Assembly (NCBI RefSeq): GCF_000520815.1
Contig: NZ_ASRY01000313.1
Span: forward strand, 1-44,671
Reading direction: 5' to 3'
Length of the DNA stretch: 44,671 nt
Source: Paenibacillus maysiensis
Lineage (GTDB): Bacteria; Bacillota; Bacilli; Paenibacillales; Paenibacillaceae
This document shows, piece after piece, positions 32,830 through 40,386 of this stretch. Within the stretch, counting starts at the first letter, position 1; the number at the start of each line of letters is the position of its first letter. The notes under the pieces were generated by a model. It made no database searches. It was not told the origin of the DNA and saw only the letters and a list, made by a program, of their open reading frames with translations. Made by a program: the position numbers and the translations under genes.

Positions 32830-34584
32830 TTACATGCCTATTGGCATTGGTTGTTGCATTGGTGCCGCTTGCGGTGCTTGTCCCATCATTTGTTCTGGTG
32901 CTGGCTGCTGTGGAGCAACCACATTAAGCAGCGTCATAACCTGTTGCTCTGGAGTAAGCGTGTCAAACTGCGCTCTTTCCTCCGGTGACATTTGCTCGAC
33001 AATCTGTTCCATCATGCCGATAATGCCTTTCTTCTCGTCCATTTCCTTCATGAGACGGTCCCGATAAGGTACCGTATTTTTAGGCATATACTTCAAATAC
33101 TGCTCGTATGTGATGTGACCAGCACCCAGCGCGTTCTCAAGGCCAGATACAACGAGTGACTCGGAATAGGTAGATGATGGACCCACGTCGATTTTAAGGG
33201 TAAAGCCCACATCTTGATACTGAGACCCGTTGAACATAGTGGCGTAATCGTCGCCTTCATCGTCTTTTAGCAAGACCTGACGCGGTAGATTGTACTTGAC
33301 CTTCCAGAAGTCTTCCCACACCCTACCGATATCCTCTATAGCCCTGTAAAAGCGACGTTTGATAGACTCGATAGGGATTGCAGCAGCCTTTTGTAGCAGC
33401 ATAATAGCCGTAGCGTTAAGGTCTGCGCTGGGTGCTGATCCAGTCGCTGCCTCGTCCGCTCCGGTCATTTGCCGAGTGAAAGCCATAATGGATTCAACCA
33501 AGTTGGCGGCATTAGCACTGATTGGACCCGGATTAAGGTAACTCACTCCACCATTGCCAGGAGGAGAATTGTCCTCTATCATCTCACCCGGTGCGTTAGT
33601 CACTTTACTTGGGTTGATAGCTCCTGACTTGTACACCAGCTTAGGCCAGCCTGTAAGCTGCACAGACAGTATCTGCATAGCTACCAATGTATTGATAGCC
33701 TTCTGGTTAGGGATAAGCCCTTCTGTGTCTCCTATGCCGTGTATGGACTTCTTACGTCTATCCCACTGCATCACCACGATAGGGTAAAGGGATAACCCTG
33801 TGGAAGTTGGCTTCTTAATGGTTACACCAGAGACAACCTTGCAGAACATGACCTGTCCTTTTTCTCGCCAATAACGAGTTAATACAGTCACCTTATTGCT
33901 GTCATTTAACTCCACTCTGGCCATGTCATACCCTTGATCCTGAGTTTCCTTGTCAGGCTTGATCTGCTTTGCCATAAGGTCAGTAACACCGTTGGCTTTG
34001 GCGTATTCTCTGACACTTTCAACCATTTCACGACTGTTAATGAGGATGTATGGTTGCTTCTGTACATTTCTCTGTTGCGGATTGCCGAAGAACACATTGA
34101 TTGGATCAAGGACCTCACCTTCCATTTCTCCAATGTAGGGATACTTATTTCCACCCTTAATGCTGTTGTCCCAGTAGTAATGCCAGATAGTCGTACCAGT
34201 ATTGGCTGCTATGTCCAGCGCTTCCTCGTTAAGCTCATCCTGCTTGATACGCTCCCATGTAGCCTCGCTGTTACGGCTGAACAGTTCTCCTGGATCGTCT
34301 TCCTGCTCCGGTTGCTGGTCGTCAACTTCTTCGAGAGAGAAGATCATTTTAATTTGCTCACTCATGACGTTTGCAACCTTGTGCGTCTCAATCATCTTAA
34401 TGACGTTGAATACCGGACGTGGTAGATGTTTAGTCCGCTGTGTAGCAGCAGGCCATTGGTCAGACGCTTTGAACCTCTCATACTCAGGCCATTTATCAAG
34501 AAAGCCCATCCTACGGAAATAGGACAGGCCATCTTTATATTGCTTCTCCAGTTCTCCAGCCAACTTATCAACCGTCTGCTGCAT
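32830..34584 (-). CDS. Portal protein
   Basis: A 584-residue portal of the P22-like/podoviral type that forms the dodecameric DNA gate. The N-terminal helical region has YFRRMGFLDKWPEYERFKAS and PRPVFNVIKMIETHKVANVM. The wing/stem has YPIVVMQWDRRKKSIHGIGD near 275 and LIPNQKAINTLVAMQILSVQ near 290, and the crown region carries ADEAATGSAPSADLNATAIM near 390. A Gln/Met/Pro-rich tail closes it (QQPAPEQMMGQAPQAAPMQQ). AGAAGGTGAATAAGC precedes the ATG. Position after the terminase genes supports the call. Confidence 0.88.
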   Translation of the reverse strand: MQQTVDKLAGELEKQYKDGLSYFRRMGFLDKWPEYERFKASDQWPAATQRTKHLPRPVFNVIKMIETHKVANVMSEQIKMIFSLEEVDDQQPEQEDDPGELFSRNSEATWERIKQDELNEEALDIAANTGTTIWHYYWDNSIKGGNKYPYIGEMEGEVLDPINVFFGNPQQRNVQKQPYILINSREMVESVREYAKANGVTDLMAKQIKPDKETQDQGYDMARVELNDSNKVTVLTRYWREKGQVMFCKVVSGVTIKKPTSTGLSLYPIVVMQWDRRKKSIHGIGDTEGLIPNQKAINTLVAMQILSVQLTGWPKLVYKSGAINPSKVTNAPGEMIEDNSPPGNGGVSYLNPGPISANAANLVESIMAFTRQMTGADEAATGSAPSADLNATAIMLLQKAAAIPIESIKRRFYRAIEDIGRVWEDFWKVKYNLPRQVLLKDDEGDDYATMFNGSQYQDVGFTLKIDVGPSSTYSESLVVSGLENALGAGHITYEQYLKYMPKNTVPYRDRLMKEMDEKKGIIGMMEQIVEQMSPEERAQFDTLTPEQQVMTLLNVVAPQQPAPEQMMGQAPQAAPMQQPMPIGM

Positions 34585-34586
34585 GC

Positions 34587-34787
34587 TTATTCACCTTCTT
34601 TCTTCGCAGGGCCATGTAGATACTCTTGCATCAGGCTAATCATGCCCTGTTGCTGTGCTTCTGTCAGCGGTACAGGCGGTTTGACCTCACCTATCAACTC
34701 ACGTAGTTTGGCGTTAATGAGCTGCTTTGTTTCTTCTTCCAAGTCAGGTAGCTTGAGTAGGTCGCCTAGTTTGATAGCTTCATCCAT
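34587..34787 (-). CDS. Small protein between terminase and portal genes
   Basis: 66 residues, highly charged and helical (IKLGDLLKLPDLEEETKQLI, LTEAQQQGMISLMQEYLHGP). It overlaps the upstream gene by eight bases and ends two bases before the portal gene, so it belongs to the packaging operon. No family recognised. Confidence 0.65.
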   Translation of the reverse strand: MDEAIKLGDLLKLPDLEEETKQLINAKLRELIGEVKPPVPLTEAQQQGMISLMQEYLHGPAKKEGE

Positions 34788-35058
34788 TTGATGGCACCTC
34801 CTGCTTTAGGCATACCATTAAACTCTGGTCTAACGGGTCTGCAAGGCTATATGGGGACGGCATAAACACCCACTCTAGTTTTATTTTTGATATATCTATA
34901 CCTTGTTTTCCCAAAGATTCTTTTGAGTTCTCAAAAATTAGTTCTTTGCATTCTTCAAATTCTACATCATCCAACGTTTGTACCCTGGCCCACGCTAAAA
35001 ATTCTTTATCATATTTTTCATGAACCCACTTTTTAAATTCTTCCGGCCACTCTACCAT
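34780..35058 (-). CDS. Small protein downstream of the large terminase gene
   Basis: 92 residues (MVEWPEEFKKWVHEKYDKEF, LEWVFMPSPYSLADPLDQ). It overlaps the terminase stop by seven bases and the next gene by eight. The reading frame and coupling argue for a real gene. Function not recognised; it may be an insertion specific to this phage. Confidence 0.6.
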   Translation of the reverse strand: MVEWPEEFKKWVHEKYDKEFLAWARVQTLDDVEFEECKELIFENSKESLGKQGIDISKIKLEWVFMPSPYSLADPLDQSLMVCLKQEVPSNG

Positions 35059-36533
35059 CCTAAGTAGTCACCTCCTGCATTCATTTCATCGTCTGATCGG
35101 AACGGGAATGGCGTTGGTTTTTCCTCTACCATTCTTTCGAACGCTTTATCGTCCTGTTGCCCACGGCTGTAGTAAGCAATAGCCAGCGCCATAACCAAGT
35201 CATCGTGTGCGCCTTCCTGCGCCACTGGCTTACCCTTCTCATTACGGACAAAGGTTAGCATCTCATTGAGTGTGTCCAAGTCGTTAATGAGGTGTACTGA
35301 CTCACGTACAACACGTACCAGTTCAGCAATGGCAGAAGGCCGGGTGAGTTTGTCAGTGCGGAATCCATACGCTTTAGTTATCGATCCAGTAAACGTGTCC
35401 TCGCGCTCTCTGACATACTGATTACGATAGTCCAAGCGAGTCAACACCTTGACAGGATGGCTGCTGAAGTTAGTTTCAATACTCATTAGCGCGTTGTTGT
35501 AATGTTTACCAAGACAATACATCTGCTCAGCATACAAATCCTCGTCAAACTGGTTCTTGTACCGTGCTGCTTGATTACCAGTCACATTGTTGATTATCTG
35601 ACCCGTAAAGTTATCCGATCCATCTCCAGCCGTATCACCACCAACTACATAAGGAATGTGAGAACGCGGACGTTCAAAGATATTTATATATCCACTGTCA
35701 TCCTCAATCCACTTGATAGTGCTGTCGATGATCTTATCCGCTACATCTTTCTGATAAATAAAATACCCACGTTGTACCACGGGATCATGGACACGAAGGT
35801 ATGATATACGCTCACTGACTTTCTGAGCGTTGAATATTGTTTTACCAAGCACTCCCCATTCACCAAGCGCATACACCTGATAAAAATATGGGTCAGTCTC
35901 TTTAAATGCCTCCAACACCTTAATAGCCTCGTCATCCAGAAACTTATTGTTCTTGTATGTGCTATGGATCGTTGTGGCGTTCGGCTTCGGGTTATCGAAG
36001 AATTCCCTCTTAAGCCAGTGATTAATGTCAATCGGGTTAAACGTGATCATCATTTGCTTGTAGTTGACTGTACGTCCACGTAGCCGTATATCAAGTTGCC
36101 TAAAGTCCTCGGGTGAGCACTCACTAGCTTCTTCCATCCATACGCTCGTAACACCAGAAATGGACTTAAGCTTCTCAACGTCATCCAGACCAGCAAACAA
36201 TATTTCATTGCCATTGATACAACTGATATGAAGTTCTGAGCTGGTCCCCTTCGGAATCTTAAACAGCCTTTCCAATCCCCATCGGTATATAGCGTTCTTA
36301 AGCTCCATAAACACCGACTCACGCAATGTTTTGGCTACCTTACGCAATACAAGGATACGATGCTTTTGTTCAGTCAGCAGCCGCAGGATGATCTTCTGAG
36401 CCGTAAACACCGACTTACCCGAACCGCCGCCGCCCATCAATACCAAGTATCTATCCTTGTTGCCGTAGAGTGGATAGAACGTGTCGTTCGTCAGGTTCGG
36501 CAACTCGGTTAAATCGATGTTAATCGTCGGCAT
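35052..36533 (-). CDS. terL: Terminase large subunit (TerL)
   Basis: A 493-residue packaging motor. ATPase: Walker A LMGGGGSGKSVFTAQKI near residue 31, Walker B VTSVWMEEASE near 125, and coupling motif ITFNPID near 160. RNase-H-like nuclease: VVGGDTAGDGSDNFTGQI near 295 (first catalytic Asp), MSIETNFSSHP near 345 and EGAHDDLVMALAIAYYS near 450 (last Asp pair). It pumps DNA into the procapsid and cuts concatemers. ATG 36533 overlaps the small-subunit gene by 14 bases. Confidence 0.95.
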   Translation of the reverse strand: MPTINIDLTELPNLTNDTFYPLYGNKDRYLVLMGGGGSGKSVFTAQKIILRLLTEQKHRILVLRKVAKTLRESVFMELKNAIYRWGLERLFKIPKGTSSELHISCINGNEILFAGLDDVEKLKSISGVTSVWMEEASECSPEDFRQLDIRLRGRTVNYKQMMITFNPIDINHWLKREFFDNPKPNATTIHSTYKNNKFLDDEAIKVLEAFKETDPYFYQVYALGEWGVLGKTIFNAQKVSERISYLRVHDPVVQRGYFIYQKDVADKIIDSTIKWIEDDSGYINIFERPRSHIPYVVGGDTAGDGSDNFTGQIINNVTGNQAARYKNQFDEDLYAEQMYCLGKHYNNALMSIETNFSSHPVKVLTRLDYRNQYVREREDTFTGSITKAYGFRTDKLTRPSAIAELVRVVRESVHLINDLDTLNEMLTFVRNEKGKPVAQEGAHDDLVMALAIAYYSRGQQDDKAFERMVEEKPTPFPFRSDDEMNAGGDYLGW

Positions 36534-36957
36534 CGACACCAAACCCTTTCGGCAGCGCTACTTTTATGTTCAGGTCCCCATCCAAACCTATTTCTTGTTT
36601 ATCTCTCCAGGACTTCGGTTTGCGGTTCTTTAACCAAAAGATAAGTGCCGTTGTGTTAGGATGAGCGTATTTCGTCAAGCTATATACACCGTCTTTGCCT
36701 ACACCATCCTCTACATATTCGTAACCGAGAGCAGCTTTCAGCAAAGCATTCTCAACCATAACATCAATGACTTCCTTACCGTTTTTTAAGGCTTCTACCA
36801 ATTCGGGATATTCTTTCTTATAAGATATGAATGCATCCTTGCCAACATCAAGATTCTTGCATATATCAGCCTCAGTTAATCCGTCCCTTGCCCAAGCCTC
36901 AATTAGCAGGAGTTTAGGTTGTACGTGTGATTCGTATTTACTCGGTCGTCCTGCCAT
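36520..36957 (-). CDS. terS: Terminase small subunit (TerS)
   Basis: A 145-residue DNA-recognition subunit. The helix-turn-helix is LIEAWARDGLTEADICKNLDVGKDAFISYKKEYPEL near residues 20-50, followed by VENALLKAALGYEYVED and YAHPNTTALIFWLKNRKPKS WRDKQE, the pattern of phage TerS of the Gram-positive group. GGAGGTGGTAAGG precedes ATG 36957; the frame opens earlier without a site. It is directly downstream of the late promoter region. Confidence 0.9.
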   Translation of the reverse strand: MAGRPSKYESHVQPKLLLIEAWARDGLTEADICKNLDVGKDAFISYKKEYPELVEALKNGKEVIDVMVENALLKAALGYEYVEDGVGKDGVYSLTKYAHPNTTALIFWLKNRKPKSWRDKQEIGLDGDLNIKVALPKGFGVDADD

Positions 36958-36980
36958 CCTTACCACCTCCGATCTATTAA

Positions 36981-37021
36981 GACACACAGCGGAATCGAAC
37001 CGCTATAATCCTGTATGTGTC
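36981..37021 (-). other. tRNA-like minihelix (acceptor stem plus T-arm only)
   Basis: On the minus strand a seven-pair acceptor stem (GACACAT 37021-37015 with GTGTGTC 36987-36981, one G-T pair) joins directly to a T-arm of five pairs, AGCGG-TTCGATT-CCGCT (36988-37004). The seven-base loop has the universal TTCGA core. A ten-base linker replaces the D- and anticodon arms. It lies between a terminator and the TerS ribosome binding site. It could be a decayed tRNA or a functional mimic. Confidence 0.6.
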
Positions 37022-37030
37022 ATATCAAAA

Positions 37031-37058
37031 TAAAAAAGAGCAGCATAGTCGCTACTCT
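37031..37058 (-). terminator. Terminator after the small HTH gene
   Basis: On the minus strand AGAGTAGC and GCTGCTCT pair around GACTAT, followed by TTTTTTATTTT. It overlaps the last codons of the gene. Confidence 0.8.
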
Positions 37059-37240
37059 TCCGGTTTATATTCAATTAGCCATACACCATGCTCAAATTTC
37101 GCCTTCAACCTTCCGTCTTCGCACATACGCTGGACTGTCCGAATGTTTTTGCCTGTTCTTTCAGCGTATCCTTTTACGGTTGTTACACAGTCCAGCGGTG
37201 TTAGTTTTTTCTCATTGTTACCACCGATTTGCTTCAACAT
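37052..37240 (-). CDS. Small MerR/excisionase-type HTH protein
   Basis: 62 residues with one winged-helix-like unit: TPLDCVTTVKGYAERTGKNI, RTVQRMCEDGRLKAKFEHGVW, ending LIEYKPEE. This is the excisionase/MerR N-terminal layout (helix-turn-helix, then a Gly-Arg-Leu wing). Candidate roles are regulator of the late promoter or recombination directionality factor. It overlaps the preceding small gene and is followed by a terminator, so it is transcribed from the promoter at 37462-37490. Confidence 0.7.
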   Translation of the reverse strand: MLKQIGGNNEKKLTPLDCVTTVKGYAERTGKNIRTVQRMCEDGRLKAKFEHGVWLIEYKPEE

Positions 37241-37391
37241 CTTCTTTGATCCAAGCTATGGTGTCACGGTCATCATGCCGATTAACAATTTTCATGGCAT
37301 TTTTCCGCGCTTCCTTTTCGTCCTTACCAGACACAGTCTCGCAATAATCTCTCTGGTTGTAAGAATTAAATTTTACGGTCCATGCTTTCAT
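37218..37391 (-). CDS. Small phage protein upstream of the HTH gene
   Basis: 57 residues (MKAWTVKFNSYNQRDYCETV, GKDEKEARKNAMKIVN), beta then helix. AAAGGGGAT lies before ATG 37391; an ATG two codons earlier is possible. First gene after the promoter, overlapping the HTH gene by 23 bases. Function not recognised. Confidence 0.6.
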   Translation of the reverse strand: MKAWTVKFNSYNQRDYCETVSGKDEKEARKNAMKIVNRHDDRDTIAWIKEDVEANRW

Positions 37392-37436
37392 AACCATATC
37401 CCCTTTCACCTCATCCAGTCTATCTGGCTTGTTGGT

Positions 37437-37490
37437 GTCGTATGTACGACTTGTTGATATAAATATAACTCATTGTCGCACATACGTCAA
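37437..37490 (-). promoter_or_regulatory. Promoter with two matching operators
   Basis: TTGACG (37485-37490) and TATATT (37462-37467) on the minus strand are 17 bases apart. The palindrome GTCGTACATACGAC (37437-37450) lies just past the start point, and its relative GACGTATGTGCGAC (37475-37488) overlaps the -35 box. The centres are 38 bases apart. This is the layout of a repressor that occupies both sites. The likely ligand is a phage regulator, possibly the small HTH protein just downstream. Confidence 0.7.
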
Positions 37491-37514
37491 TAGGGTTTAG
37501 AAATAAATTTTTAC

Positions 37515-37546
37515 ACAAAAAGAGCAACGGTTACCCGTTACCCTCT
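37515..37546 (-). terminator. Terminator downstream of the activator gene and its TATAAT box
   Basis: On the minus strand GAG..AACG pairs with CGTT.CTC across internal loops, around GGTAAC, followed by TTTTTGTG. A transcript begun at the box at 37632 would end here after about 110 bases. Confidence 0.65.
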
Positions 37547-37631
37547 CTGTACAGATATCATTTGAAGAAACAGCGTGGACAGCGACTGCGCATTTAGCTA
37601 CCGTTGCCCATCGCATATTTCCTATACTATT

Positions 37632-37697
37632 ATTATATCCGCTCCCGTGCGGGTTTTGTGGGAATAATATGCTGGATTTATGCGGGTTTTATGCGGG
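37632..37697 (-). promoter_or_regulatory. TATAAT box with phased upstream repeats (activator-dependent promoter candidate)
   Basis: Plus-strand TTTATGCGGG-type units end at 37697, 37686, 37675 (TGCTGG variant), 37662 (TGTGGG variant) and 37653, so spacing is 11, 11, 13 and 9 bases, close to one helical turn. On the minus strand they sit immediately upstream of TATAAT (37632-37637), which has no -35 box. The repeats start at the stop codon of the RinA/ArpU-type gene. An activator array for late transcription is inferred. Confidence 0.6.
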
Positions 37698-38126
37698 ATA
37701 TTGAAAGTGTCCGTCCCTATCGTACATGTGGTCGCAGTTTTCAATATGTTCAAATTCTTCGTCCAACGGGCTCAAGGCGTTTATCAGCTGTTTTAATGCT
37801 GATGTATGCCAAGAGGTTACCGTACCACGATCCCGATGCAGTTCATGTGCTATTTGCTTGATAGACTTCTTATTTTGATCCAGATATTTTCGAGTGATTA
37901 CAGTTCGTTCGTTATCGGATAATACTTCATCGACTGCGCCTTTGATCATTTTAACAATCAACGAGTATCGTCTATAATCCCAATCGCCCGCCCTCATTAG
38001 CCTGTGATTTTTCATGTTTATTGGCATCAATGGTCCTGATGAACTGGCACCTGAATCCATATTCCTCACAGCGAATTCATATGACCTGTAGTTTGTAAGC
38101 ATTTTAATGACTTTTTCCTTGTCCAT
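37689..38126 (-). CDS. RinA/ArpU-family phage late transcription regulator
   Basis: A 145-residue sigma-region-4-like protein. N-terminal helices (KVIKMLTNYRSYEFAVRNMD) precede a loop and a C-terminal helix-turn-helix (LSDNERTVITRKYLDQNKKS, IKQIAHELHRDRGTVTSWHT). Relatives switch on the packaging and structural genes of phages of Gram-positive hosts. AAAGGAGGGATATTG precedes ATG 38126. Located just upstream of the terminase operon, with repeats and promoters in between. Confidence 0.8.
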   Translation of the reverse strand: MDKEKVIKMLTNYRSYEFAVRNMDSGASSSGPLMPINMKNHRLMRAGDWDYRRYSLIVKMIKGAVDEVLSDNERTVITRKYLDQNKKSIKQIAHELHRDRGTVTSWHTSALKQLINALSPLDEEFEHIENCDHMYDRDGHFQYPA

Positions 38127-38386
38127 CAATATCCCTCCTTTAGCTCTACTAATGGCACAAAAGCAACCTCTCTGTACCCATCATGCAGTTTGTATTCTTC
38201 GTATAAGTGAAATGATGGCTTTGTCCAACGTCCGATACTCCAACCTTGTCTATAAAAATCGAAGTAGACCAGCAATGAACCTGTCGCCTCTTCGTCCTTT
38301 AAGTCAATCATCACCGCGTATGGATGTTCTATTCCTGGATGATTAAGCCTATAATGCTGCATCACGCTTTTATCTCGCTCAAGCAT
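38126..38386 (-). CDS. Small phage protein of unknown function
   Basis: 86 residues, mostly beta (HPYAVMIDLKDEEATGSLLV, YFDFYRQGWSIGRWTKPS). The start is uncertain: ATG 38386 has a weak ribosome binding site, ATG 38362 is the alternative. The stop touches the start of the activator gene, so the two are coupled. Confidence 0.5.
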   Translation of the reverse strand: MLERDKSVMQHYRLNHPGIEHPYAVMIDLKDEEATGSLLVYFDFYRQGWSIGRWTKPSFHLYEEYKLHDGYREVAFVPLVELKEGY

Positions 38387-38404
38387 GTGAGGAAAAGGCA
38401 GCCG

Positions 38405-39397
38405 TTAGGCCACCTCTCCTTTACCAAATACCATTGCTTCTAACGCCGCGACTCTTTCCTCAATTGTCTTTCCTGCCACTTGCTGACCAGCGTCCCCTTT
38501 AACCAGTCTGTCTGCATCCTCTTGCGTTTGAAACTGCGTAGGCAGTTCTACGACGTCTGCCTCTTCCACACCGCCAGATTGTGCCAGATCCTCATTAGCA
38601 CGTTTTTGTTCTTCGGCTGCTCTTCGAAACTGATCCGCTTCTTCAGCGGTCACCTCCCGATATTTACCTTTGTCTAACCAACCAAAAGTAATTTCTTCGG
38701 CTGTTTCTGCCAACTTAGCTTTAAACAATGATCCCTTATTGTCTACTTGCTCCACATCGTAAATGGCTGGCAATGCATCTTTATACGCCCTAACTGCTTC
38801 TGCCAGTGCAGCAGATGTATTACTACTTATCACCTTTGTTGCAGCAGATGCACCAATAGCAGCCTCCGCGCGTAGGTCATCAATATGACTGTTCAAACGT
38901 GCAATTTCTTGCGCTGCCGCATCCCGTTTCTGTCCAAGATCCGTAATTTCTTCTTGCGCTGCTTGCAATTCCTTTTTAAGTCCATCCGTTTTTTCATACA
39001 GATCGTCATATTGCTTTTGCAGATCATCTCGCTCTTTCTTTAGCGATCCTGCATCTTCCTGTGTACGTTTGAGTTCCTCAAGGTATTTTGTATCACGATC
39101 AGACATCATTTCTTGCACTGCAATTCTAAGGACTTGGTAAGCACCCTCATTACTGCAAAGCTGACGCATTTTCATGCCATCTACCTCAAGCCCGTCCAGT
39201 ATATAAGCAATTTCAGCATGCGCTTCTTCTTCTCGCTGGCTATATTCAGCTAGTCGGGCATCCTGCTCAATATCTTGTTCCAAATCTGTAATATGTTGAG
39301 TAAGCACTGCCACCTTATTTTGGTCAGCTGCTGCAAGTTTTTGCTGTTCCGTCCGTAATTCATACCGCAAATTTTCTAGCTGTTGTTGTTTGTCCAC
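38405..39397 (-). CDS. Long coiled-coil phage protein
   Basis: 330 residues. Heptad-rich helices run from LENLRYELRTEQQKLAAADQ to about residue 175 (KKERDDLQKQYDDLYEKTDG, LKKELQAAQEEITDLGQKRD). An alanine-rich segment (AAIGASAATKVISSNTSAAL) and a mixed C-terminal part follow (ITFGWLDKGKYREVTAEEAD). GAGGTGTGTATAGGTG precedes the ATG and an extended -10 promoter lies upstream. No family recognised. It stands in the middle region between replication and late control, where inhibitors of host functions are often found. Confidence 0.6.
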   Translation of the reverse strand: MDKQQQLENLRYELRTEQQKLAAADQNKVAVLTQHITDLEQDIEQDARLAEYSQREEEAHAEIAYILDGLEVDGMKMRQLCSNEGAYQVLRIAVQEMMSDRDTKYLEELKRTQEDAGSLKKERDDLQKQYDDLYEKTDGLKKELQAAQEEITDLGQKRDAAAQEIARLNSHIDDLRAEAAIGASAATKVISSNTSAALAEAVRAYKDALPAIYDVEQVDNKGSLFKAKLAETAEEITFGWLDKGKYREVTAEEADQFRRAAEEQKRANEDLAQSGGVEEADVVELPTQFQTQEDADRLVKGDAGQQVAGKTIEERVAALEAMVFGKGEVA

Positions 39398-39441
39398 CTA
39401 TACACACCTCGTTATCCGATTATTTTCATCTCTATACTATG

Positions 39442-39450
39442 ATTATACCA
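39442..39450 (-). promoter_or_regulatory. Extended -10 promoter box upstream of the coiled-coil gene
   Basis: TGGTATAAT on the minus strand combines TG with a perfect TATAAT, about 45 bases before the start codon. No good -35 is present. The region just upstream carries ACTATA twice (near 39452-39470). Confidence 0.5.
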
Positions 39451-39517
39451 TATATAGTGCCGTTATAGTACATTTTTCGCACTATTACACAACATTTCGT
39501 ATGTGGATGTCACTTGA

Positions 39518-39586
39518 CTATCTCAAATATTTACGTATGGCGATCATCACAATTGCGTAAATCAATAACGCCGCTATTAAGTCCAT
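39518..39586 (-). CDS. Tiny membrane peptide (22 residues)
   Basis: ATG 39586 follows TAGGAG at seven bases. The peptide is almost wholly one membrane helix (MDLIAALLIYAIVMIAIRKY). It starts two bases after the stop of the preceding gene, so translation is coupled. Function unknown. Confidence 0.45.
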   Translation of the reverse strand: MDLIAALLIYAIVMIAIRKYLR

Positions 39587-39588
39587 CG

Positions 39589-39786
39589 TTAGGCTCCTAT
39601 TTGTTTATCCGGTGGTTTACCTATGAATCTATGGACATCCGTTTTAAACCACGTAGCAGGCTCGTATAGACCTTTTAACTTTTGCCCTAGTATTCGGTTG
39701 TCTATCACCTTTATCACGCCTATACGAGTCCCAGAATCGTCCATAAGGGTATATCCGTCTTTGTGGTTGATCCAACATGCTATCAT
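39589..39786 (-). CDS. Small phage protein (65 residues)
   Basis: Beta-rich (CWINHKDGYTLMDDSGTRIG, VIKVIDNRILGQKLKGLYEP). Coupled to the upstream gene by a four-base ATGA overlap and leading into the tiny membrane peptide. No family recognised. Confidence 0.6.
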   Translation of the reverse strand: MIACWINHKDGYTLMDDSGTRIGVIKVIDNRILGQKLKGLYEPATWFKTDVHRFIGKPPDKQIGA

Positions 39787-40079
39787 GCTGCACCTCCATG
39801 CTCTGACTTTTTGGTCTTGTCCAGTTCGTGAACTACCCTCGTTTTAGGTATACCAAGCTTTTTAGCGATTTGAGAGCGTGGTACGCCTGCATTTGCTTGA
39901 TGCCTAATATATTCGCTTATCTCAGGGTCTAACGGCTCGTATAGGCTTGCTATGAGTCTGTCAGGCTCAACACATGGTGCATCATATCCAATCATGCGCG
40001 GTGCCCGTGGCCCTCTCTTTTTCTTTACCTGCTTCTGTTCCCTAATTTCTCCGCCTGTACGATAATATTTTTTAATCAT
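39783..40079 (-). CDS. Small HTH-containing phage protein
   Basis: 98 residues. The basic first third (EQKQVKKKRGPRAPRMIGY) is followed by YIRHQANAGVPRSQIAKKLG IPKTRVVHEL, a Hin/resolvase-like helix-turn-helix. Probably binds DNA. ATGA overlaps at both ends couple it to its neighbours. Confidence 0.65.
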   Translation of the reverse strand: MIKKYYRTGGEIREQKQVKKKRGPRAPRMIGYDAPCVEPDRLIASLYEPLDPEISEYIRHQANAGVPRSQIAKKLGIPKTRVVHELDKTKKSEHGGAA

Positions 40080-40186
40080 GCTGCCTCATCCTCCTGTGCT
40101 TTCTCCCACTCTAACTCTGCTCTAGCTATACGTAGGGAGCCTTCAAGATCCTTATCTAAGTAGTCGTAGTCGTCTATTGGATTCAT
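40076..40186 (-). CDS. Small acidic protein (36 residues)
   Basis: ATG 40186 to TGA 40076, linked by ATGA overlaps with both neighbours. Acidic helix (MNPIDDYDYLDKDLEGSLRI, ARAELEWEKAQEDEAA). GAGGATACCCC upstream is both the end of the previous gene and its ribosome binding site. Confidence 0.6.
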   Translation of the reverse strand: MNPIDDYDYLDKDLEGSLRIARAELEWEKAQEDEAA

Positions 40187-40386
40187 GGGGTATCCTCTCC
40201 CTTTGCTAGTCTCCGCAGGAATAGTGCATTCCTCAACATGTCACCACTTTCCAGTTCATCTGCTATCGTCTGGAAGTGTCGAGATGATTCTCTTTCAGCT
40301 ACCCTGTCACTATGCTCCCAATTTTGCTCAAGTCTACGTAGGTGATCTATCAAATATTTTCTTTCAATCTCCCAGTCCTCTTTCAT
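40183..40386 (-). CDS. Small helical phage protein (67 residues)
   Basis: Charged and helical (MKEDWEIERKYLIDHLRRLE, ADELESGDMLRNALFLRRLA). It ends EDTP, sharing the junction GAGGATACCCCATGA with the YopX-like gene before it. No family recognised. Confidence 0.6.
   Translation of the reverse strand: MKEDWEIERKYLIDHLRRLEQNWEHSDRVAERESSRHFQTIADELESGDMLRNALFLRRLAKGEDTP

Noticed and set aside
36981..37021. A complete tRNA gene
   Set aside because: Only the acceptor and T-arms can be formed; no D-arm or anticodon arm fits in the ten-base linker.
37499..37618. A 39-codon minus-strand frame between the TATAAT box and the second promoter
   Set aside because: It runs through the terminator and has only AGGA very close to the ATG; more likely untranslated leader or small RNA.
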